From JAGLSB01 sp023135955 (lineage in GTDB: Bacteria; Bacteroidota; Bacteroidia; Bacteroidales; GCA-2748055), in contig DAOVIO010000056.1 of the NCBI GenBank assembly GCA_030673645.1, positions 1 to 21,104 on the forward strand: a DNA stretch of 21,104 nt, given 5' to 3'. The position numbers and the translations under genes were made by a program. The notes under the pieces were generated by a model, which searched no databases, was not told the origin of the DNA, and was given only the letters and a program-made list of their open reading frames with translations. Of this stretch, positions 15,291 through 21,104 are shown piece by piece (within the stretch, counting starts at the first letter, position 1; each line of letters begins with the position of its first letter).

Positions 15291-18200
15291 TCACTCTATA
15301 GCATCATAAATAACCTGCTGGATCCTCGTCCTGGTATTCTCAGAAATTAATTTCAGGTTATATTGATTCGGATGAATCCTGTTGGAAAGAAATATATAAA
15401 TCAGATCATATTCCGGATCAACCCAGGCAATTGTACCTGTAAAACCCGAGTGACCATAGCTACTTAAGCTCGCTGACTCACAGGTAGGACCGCTTTTATC
15501 TTCATCAGGCTCCGGCTTATCGAATCCCAGAGCACGACGATTTCCATTATCCTGATAAACTCGCTGTGTGTATTTCTCAAGAACATCTTTATCAAGAAAT
15601 GTTCTTCCACCGTATTCTCCTCCATTCAGATACATCTGCATAATTTTGGCTAAGTCATTAGCATTGGAAAAAACACCAGCATGCCCGGCTACGCCTCCTA
15701 ACATAGCCGCGCCCGGATCATGAACATATCCACGTAATAGTTGTCTGCGAAAGATCAAATCATTTTCTGTTGGAACTATTCTTTCAGATGAGAATCTGTT
15801 TAGAGGTAAATATCCCAGAGTTTCTGCCCCAAGTTTAGCATAGAAATTATTAAACACATATGGATATAAAGAAGAGCCTGTTTTCTCTTCAATTATTTCT
15901 TTGAATAAATAATATCCAAGATCGCTATATCGATACTTCTTTTCGAGCAATTCTGAATTATATATATTATTGAAAATTGTATCTCGGTAATCGGCACGAA
16001 GGTAAAGATCCTGACCAAGCTTAATTGGATATTCAAACGAAAACTCTGTGTCAAATACGTTATCTTTATATACTATATTTCGATTAGCATAGGCGCTGCT
16101 GCCAATTTTATATGGATATTTGTAAGAAAAATTGTTACTTAAAAGATTTTCACTGGTATCCAGCGGTTCTATAGTTTTGTAATAAAATGGTATCCAGGCA
16201 ATAAGTCCTGACTGATGAGTTAGTATATCTTTGATAAGCAAATCACTTTTATTGCATGAATCAGGCAATTGAAGCTGCTCTCCCAAAGTACTCTCAACGG
16301 AAAAAAGACCTTCACCTTCCAGTTTCATTAAAGCAGGTAATGTGGCAACTATTTTAGTTATTGAAGCAAGGTCGAATAAGTCAGTAGTCAAAAGTTTTCT
16401 TTTATTCATATATCCCTGATAGCCATAAGCTTTATTAAATACTACTTTCCCTTTCCTTGCCACAAGAATTTGTCCGCCGGGAATAGCTTTCATAGCAAGA
16501 GCCTCATCCATTATGCTATCTATACTTAAAAAAGCTTTGGAATCCATATTTACTTCTTCCGGAATACCGTAAGATAATCTTCCTGAACCAGCTTTATCAA
16601 TTCCACTATTTAAAGGGAACATATCACCAACCGAAACAGGTAATTTCCCATTTATATCATAAGCTCCAAATATGGATTGTGCCGCAAGTTCTTTTGCTTC
16701 AGGAGTATCCTCATAGGCCAACAGCAGAGCGTCCAAATTATCGATTGTTTTCAATCCACCAAGTGAATATGGATTTCCAAATAAGCTTACAACAAGATTA
16801 CCTACAAAATCTAATTCTTCCAGAAACTTAATAAGTTCAGGATAAACTCCGTAATTCCCGGAAGGCCACCTGGAAGTATTCTGAATACTGACAATCAATG
16901 TATTATAATCTTTTACTTTCTGTAAAACAGTGTCCTTGAACAAGGAAAAACTTTCTTTTGATAGATAATAGTTATCGACAGAAGTATAAAGCTTCAGAGT
17001 TTTGCTGAAGTCATCCTCTTCACCAGAGCCAATTGCAAGACTTGCAATCTTATAGTTTTCAAGATTCTTTAGAGGAATAACATTACCATCATTCTTAAGT
17101 AGAGTAAAAGCACTATGGATAATTTTTTGCTTTTCTGATAAATAAAAAGGACTGTTTAAATCTTCAATAAGTGAATCCTGTTTTACTTCTGCCTCCTGAT
17201 TTAAACCTAACCACAATTTCGCTAATAATACTTTCCTACACCTTTTATCAAGTTCTTCTTCAGAAATTCTTCCTCTTTTAATCTCCTTTTTTATACTTAA
17301 TATTGCTTTCTGAGCATCGACCGGCATTAACAAAATATCGTTACCTGCATTAAATGCCAAAATTTCTTGCTCTCCCGGCTTGTAAAAATTCGAGACTGCT
17401 TTCATATTCAAAGCATCAGTAAATACAAGCCCCTTAAAATCCATTATATTTAATAGAAGATCCTTTATTACTTTTGAAGAAAGAGAGGAAGCTAAGTTTT
17501 GGGTCGAATCAAGATTTAATACATTTAAATGGGCAGACATAATAGCCTGAGCTCCTTTTCTGATACCATATTCAAATGGAAATAATTCAAGGGAATCTAG
17601 TCTTTCTTTATTGTGTTTAATTACAGGCAATGAATAATGAGAATCGGCATCTGTATCACCGTGTCCGGGAAAATGTTTGAGAGTAGCAATAACACCTGCA
17701 TCTTCCAATCCTTGAGAATACATAAGTGCTTTACGGGCTACATTTTCCCGATCTTCCCCAAAGGATCTGGAGTTGATAACCGGATTGTCCGGATTATTAT
17801 TTATATCGACAACCGGTGCAAAATTAATATGAACTCCCAATCTTCTTAACTGGGTTCCAATGTCAAACCCCATTTGATAAATCAGAGATTCGTCTTGAAT
17901 TGCGCCCAGCATCATTTGCCAGGGATAAGTAATGACCGAATCAAGGCGCATTCCCAATCCCCATTCAGCATCCATGGCAACCATAATAGGGGTTTTTGCT
18001 ATCGATTGAAAATGAGAAGTCATCTGAGCCTGCCTGACCGGGCTTCCCTTCATGAAAATAATTCCACCAATATTATATTTTTGAATAAGCTGCCTGATAC
18101 TTTTAATATGTTCCTCACCCATATAAGAATATGCTGGTATCATTATTAATTGAGCAATTTTCTCTTCCAGATTCAAAGAATTAAGAACAGAATCGACCCA

Positions 18201-18344
18201 TAAAGTATCAGCAGATAAAAAGGCTGGTTCGCTCTGCACCGCTGTTTTATAATCGTTCAAAGCACTAAAACCTGATTGATTTACATTCAGTACTAATAAG
18301 AAGGCTATGAATAAACTGATTCCCTGGATTACATATCTCTTCAT
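15291..18344 (-). CDS. Secreted GH3 beta-N-acetylhexosaminidase fused to a beta-lactamase-like serine hydrolase
   Basis: 1017 residues. A signal peptide (about 1-28) exports it. Residues ~48-375 are a NagZ-type GH3 domain, with the loop KHFPGHGDTDADSH (223-236), whose D234/H236 form the acid-base dyad, and the nucleophile D310 in VFTDALNM. A second GH3-like segment (about 400-590) follows. Residues ~605-1010 are a class C beta-lactamase/esterase-type domain: S661-I-T-K664 (SxxK), Y806-S-D in the YxN position, and H965-S-G in place of KTG. The GH3 part should cleave GlcNAc from peptidoglycan or chitin-type sugars. The hydrolase part may act on peptide or ester bonds of the same polymer. This two-part layout is common in Bacteroidota, where envelope turnover is inferred. 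It is divergent from the Tricorn-like gene, and its own promoter is visible at 18370-18401. Confidence 0.92.
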   Translation of the reverse strand: MKRYVIQGISLFIAFLLVLNVNQSGFSALNDYKTAVQSEPAFLSADTLWVDSVLNSLNLEEKIAQLIMIPAYSYMGEEHIKSIRQLIQKYNIGGIIFMKGSPVRQAQMTSHFQSIAKTPIMVAMDAEWGLGMRLDSVITYPWQMMLGAIQDESLIYQMGFDIGTQLRRLGVHINFAPVVDINNNPDNPVINSRSFGEDRENVARKALMYSQGLEDAGVIATLKHFPGHGDTDADSHYSLPVIKHNKERLDSLELFPFEYGIRKGAQAIMSAHLNVLNLDSTQNLASSLSSKVIKDLLLNIMDFKGLVFTDALNMKAVSNFYKPGEQEILAFNAGNDILLMPVDAQKAILSIKKEIKRGRISEEELDKRCRKVLLAKLWLGLNQEAEVKQDSLIEDLNSPFYLSEKQKIIHSAFTLLKNDGNVIPLKNLENYKIASLAIGSGEEDDFSKTLKLYTSVDNYYLSKESFSLFKDTVLQKVKDYNTLIVSIQNTSRWPSGNYGVYPELIKFLEELDFVGNLVVSLFGNPYSLGGLKTIDNLDALLLAYEDTPEAKELAAQSIFGAYDINGKLPVSVGDMFPLNSGIDKAGSGRLSYGIPEEVNMDSKAFLSIDSIMDEALAMKAIPGGQILVARKGKVVFNKAYGYQGYMNKRKLLTTDLFDLASITKIVATLPALMKLEGEGLFSVESTLGEQLQLPDSCNKSDLLIKDILTHQSGLIAWIPFYYKTIEPLDTSENLLSNNFSYKYPYKIGSSAYANRNIVYKDNVFDTEFSFEYPIKLGQDLYLRADYRDTIFNNIYNSELLEKKYRYSDLGYYLFKEIIEEKTGSSLYPYVFNNFYAKLGAETLGYLPLNRFSSERIVPTENDLIFRRQLLRGYVHDPGAAMLGGVAGHAGVFSNANDLAKIMQMYLNGGEYGGRTFLDKDVLEKYTQRVYQDNGNRRALGFDKPEPDEDKSGPTCESASLSSYGHSGFTGTIAWVDPEYDLIYIFLSNRIHPNQYNLKLISENTRTRIQQVIYDAIE

Positions 18345-18369
18345 TTTCGCTCGCTAGTATTGATCCTCA

Positions 18370-18401
18370 CAAAGATACTGCAATGAACATATCTCTGACA
18401 A
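18370..18401 (-). promoter_or_regulatory. Promoter of the GH3-hydrolase gene
   Basis: The minus strand has TTG (18399-18401), a 21-bp spacer, then TATCTTTG (18370-18377). These match the Bacteroidota -33 TTG and -7 TAnnTTTG boxes at accepted spacing, the best promoter in the window. The -7 box ends 25 bp before the ATG. For the divergent gene only a weak TTG-18 bp-TAGTTTAA pair (18448-18476, plus strand) is seen. Confidence 0.65.
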
Positions 18402-18518
18402 TGATGTTTTCAACAACAGAATAATTTTTCGTTTAAAAATAACAGAATTGTTTAAATTTACCGCCTTCTAGTTTAAATAAAACAAATTATATATAAATTC
18501 CGATTAAAATTAAAACTT

Positions 18519-21104
18519 ATGAAAAATCGTTTTTTCACAATTCTAGCATTAATGTTATTTGTATTTGAAATTTCTAATGCACAAGATGAAACTCGTTTAC
18601 TTAGATTTCCAACAATTTATGGAGATCAAATTGTATTTTCCAATGCAGGAGATCTTTATACAGTAGGATCTGATGGTGGAATGGCAAGAAAATTAACCAG
18701 TCATATTGGTTATGAATCTTTTGCGCGATTCTCTCCAGATGGTAAACTTATTGCTTTTACAGGCCAGTATGATGGAAACACTGAAGTCTTTGTTATCCCT
18801 GCCCAAGGTGGCACTCCGAAAAGATTAACTTTCACTGCTACTTTGGTTCGTGATGATATGGGTGACCGAATGGGCCCAAATAATATTGTTTTAGGATGGA
18901 CCCCAGACAGTAAGCATATCCTGTACAGATCCAGAAAAATTACTTTTAATTCATTTAAGGGACAATTATTTAAGGTTTCTGTTGATGGAGGTTTGTCAGA
19001 GCAAATTCCTCTTTCTTCAGGAGGCTTCTCGTCTTATTCTCCTGATGGAATGAAACTTGCTTTTAACTGGGTATTCAGAGAATTCAGAACATGGAAATAT
19101 TATAAAGGTGGCATGGCTGATGATATTAGAATACTAGACTTCAAGTCAGGAAAAGTTGAAAAGATAACAGATACTGATGCACAAGAGATTATCCCTATGT
19201 GGATTGGTAATAAAATCTATTTCCTATCTGACAGGGACAGAAGAATGAATCTTTTTGTTTATGATCTGGATACTAAATCAACAGATAAAGTTACTGACTT
19301 TGAAGATTATGATGTTAAATTTCCTTCCTCAAATGATAATATGATTGTATTTGAGAATGGTGGTTTTATCTACAAATTCAACCCTGAAACCAATGAGTCG
19401 ACAAAAATAAGTATTTCTATTGCTGAAGACTCACCATATGCAAGAACAGAAATTAAGGATGTTAGTAAAAGTATTGCTTCAGGTGATGTATCACCAAATG
19501 GAGAAAGAGTAATTCTTGCTGCACGGGGAGAAATTTTCAGTGTGCCTGTTGAAGCTGGAATAACGTATAATTACACTCAATCTTCAGGTATTCATGAAAG
19601 AAATGTAGAATGGTCACCAGATGGGAAAAGCATTGCATTTATTTCAGATAAATCCGGTGAATTCGAAATTTATACTCAGAAGCAGGATGGTTCAGAACCT
19701 GCAAAACAATTAACAAATAATGCTGATACATATATATTTAGTTTTAAATGGTCGCCCGATAGTAAAAAGATTCTATTCCACGATAGGAAAATGAGGTTGA
19801 GATATGTAAATGTTGAAAGTGGAGTTATTACTTTGGTAACAAAGGAGAATTATAATGTTCCCAGAGATTACGATTGGTCGCCCGACAGTAAATGGATAAC
19901 TTATGGTTCGGCCTCGAAAAATCGTTTTGGCACAATAAAATTATATGATCTTGAATCAAAAAATCATCATATAGTAACAGACAGCTGGTATGATTCCGGA
20001 TCTCCTGAATTCTCACCAGATGGTAAATACCTATATTTTGTTTCGAGCAGGGATTTTAATCCTACTTACAGTCAGACAGAGTGGAACCACTCATATTCAA
20101 ATATGTCTAAGGTCTATCTGGTAACTCTTGCAAAAGATACTCCCTCACCCTTTGCCCCTGAAAATCCGATGGTAAAAACAGATGATGGTGAAGAAGATGC
20201 AAAAGATGAAAAGAAAAAGGACGACAATAAAAAAGATGAAAAGAAAGAAGATAACAGTACGAAAATCGATGTTGAAGGTATAGGAGACAGAATACTTTCT
20301 TTAGAAATGAAGGCTGCTAACTACTTCAATCTTCAGGCAGCAGCTGACAAAGTATATTATATCGACTGGCAACGAGCTTCCGGAACAACTGCCAAAGTCT
20401 TTGATTTGAAAAAGAAAAAAGAAACAGAATTAGGTAAGAACCTGAATTTCGGAATTTCAGCCAACGGTAAAAAAATGTTAGTAGGAACTATGGGTAAATG
20501 GGCAGTTATTGACCTTCCAAGTGCAGCTGTAAAAATTACTGAACCAATTGATTTATCAGCTATGAAAGTTAATCTCAATCATAACGAGGAGTGGGCCCAG
20601 ATTTTTGATGAAAGCTGGAGACAAATGCGCGACTTTTTCTATGTTCCAAATATGCATGGTGTTGATTGGCCAGCGATGCAAACAAAGTACGGACAACTTG
20701 TTCCTTATGTAAAACATCGTGATGATTTGACCTATGTGATTGGTGAGATGATTGGTGAATTGAGTGTGGGACATTCCTATATCAATTCTGGTGAAAAACC
20801 TAAGCCGGAAAGAATCAAAACCGGTCTTCTTGGTGGAGATGTCAGCAAGCATTCATCAGGATTTTTCAAAGTTGATAATATCCTAAAAGGTGCAAACTGG
20901 AGCTCAGCTCTCAGATCCCCGCTAACAGAAATTGGAGTTGGTGTAAGTGAAGGCGATTTTATACTTGCTGTTAACGGAAATTCAACTGCTAATATGCTGG
21001 ATATCTATGCTTCTCTTGTAGGTTTAGCAGACAAAGATGTAGAATTAACAGTGAATTCAAAGCCAACAATGGATGGCAGTCGAAAAGTAATAGTAAAACC
21101 ACTG
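18519..21104 (+). CDS. Tricorn-like S41 family peptidase (3' end outside window)
   Basis: 862 codons are visible and the frame is still open at the edge; family members have about 1050-1100. A signal peptide (MKNRFFTILALMLFVFEISNA, about 1-21) exports it to the periplasm or envelope. LRFPTIYGDQIVFSNAGDLY opens the six/seven-bladed propellers, whose blades show repeated WSPDGK/FSPDGK motifs. A Lys/Asp/Glu-rich linker lies at about 555-590. The core domain follows (FDESWRQMRDFFYVPNMHGVDW), with catalytic H752 in LSVGHSYI, then a PDZ domain (about 765-862, with GVSEGDFILAVNGNS). The catalytic Ser and Glu of the S41 domain would lie beyond the window. Such proteins trim oligopeptides. The residue before the His is Gly, where archaeal Tricorn has Ser (from memory). 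No Shine-Dalgarno is seen; the start is fixed by the signal peptide. Confidence 0.93.
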   Translation, partial: MKNRFFTILALMLFVFEISNAQDETRLLRFPTIYGDQIVFSNAGDLYTVGSDGGMARKLTSHIGYESFARFSPDGKLIAFTGQYDGNTEVFVIPAQGGTPKRLTFTATLVRDDMGDRMGPNNIVLGWTPDSKHILYRSRKITFNSFKGQLFKVSVDGGLSEQIPLSSGGFSSYSPDGMKLAFNWVFREFRTWKYYKGGMADDIRILDFKSGKVEKITDTDAQEIIPMWIGNKIYFLSDRDRRMNLFVYDLDTKSTDKVTDFEDYDVKFPSSNDNMIVFENGGFIYKFNPETNESTKISISIAEDSPYARTEIKDVSKSIASGDVSPNGERVILAARGEIFSVPVEAGITYNYTQSSGIHERNVEWSPDGKSIAFISDKSGEFEIYTQKQDGSEPAKQLTNNADTYIFSFKWSPDSKKILFHDRKMRLRYVNVESGVITLVTKENYNVPRDYDWSPDSKWITYGSASKNRFGTIKLYDLESKNHHIVTDSWYDSGSPEFSPDGKYLYFVSSRDFNPTYSQTEWNHSYSNMSKVYLVTLAKDTPSPFAPENPMVKTDDGEEDAKDEKKKDDNKKDEKKEDNSTKIDVEGIGDRILSLEMKAANYFNLQAAADKVYYIDWQRASGTTAKVFDLKKKKETELGKNLNFGISANGKKMLVGTMGKWAVIDLPSAAVKITEPIDLSAMKVNLNHNEEWAQIFDESWRQMRDFFYVPNMHGVDWPAMQTKYGQLVPYVKHRDDLTYVIGEMIGELSVGHSYINSGEKPKPERIKTGLLGGDVSKHSSGFFKVDNILKGANWSSALRSPLTEIGVGVSEGDFILAVNGNSTANMLDIYASLVGLADKDVELTVNSKPTMDGSRKVIVKPL

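Noticed and set aside
18383..18392. ATGAACATAT resembling half of the DUF134 operator, near the GH3 promoter
   Set aside because: Only one half-site is present; the second half does not match, so it is probably chance.
20357..20852. Minus-strand frames inside the Tricorn-like gene
   Set aside because: They are antisense to a clear protease frame and show no recognisable domain.

Overview
The window is an AT-rich piece of a Bacteroidota chromosome, probably from an anaerobic or facultative marine or sediment lineage near Bacteroidales/Marinilabiliales. The grounds are the protein families present, promoter-like TAnnTTTG elements in front of several genes, and scarce Shine-Dalgarno sequences. 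The taxonomic call is inference from gene content. No rRNA, tRNA, CRISPR array or complete insertion sequence was seen.

Layout. (1) Positions 1-6027, plus strand: the 3' part of a very large hybrid histidine kinase (six PAS domains, a GAF, HisKA, HATPase and two receiver domains; its start lies before the window), then a smaller receiver-PAS-histidine kinase. (2) 6112-8442, minus: a ferritin downstream of dnaX. dnaX carries a ten-A slippery run exactly where the clamp-loader part ends, which could yield a short gamma-like product. (3) 8557-9528, minus: a divergent, membrane-anchored nucleoside-hydrolase-like protein. (4) 9593-11641, minus: a compact cluster of a DUF134 regulator, a DUF5320 Gly/Arg-rich protein, a six-cysteine zinc-ribbon miniprotein and a COG0731-type radical SAM enzyme. 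A 16-bp perfect palindrome sits between the promoter elements of the DUF134 gene. (5) 11780-14809, minus: monomeric NADP isocitrate dehydrogenase and methylmalonyl-CoA epimerase. Between them lies an unannotated relic of the C-terminus of oadB, the membrane subunit of Na+-pumping decarboxylases. (6) 15291-18344, minus: a secreted GH3 (NagZ-type) enzyme fused to a beta-lactamase-like serine hydrolase. (7) 18519 to the window end, plus: a secreted Tricorn-like S41 protease, cut off before its catalytic serine.

How the parts fit. The two kinases probably form a phosphorelay. The DUF134 cluster looks self-regulated and is the best candidate for an undescribed system, probably concerned with metal or Fe-S chemistry (inference). 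The epimerase and the oadB relic together suggest that a propionate/methylmalonyl-CoA decarboxylase operon has lost its middle. The remaining genes are ordinary housekeeping or envelope functions.
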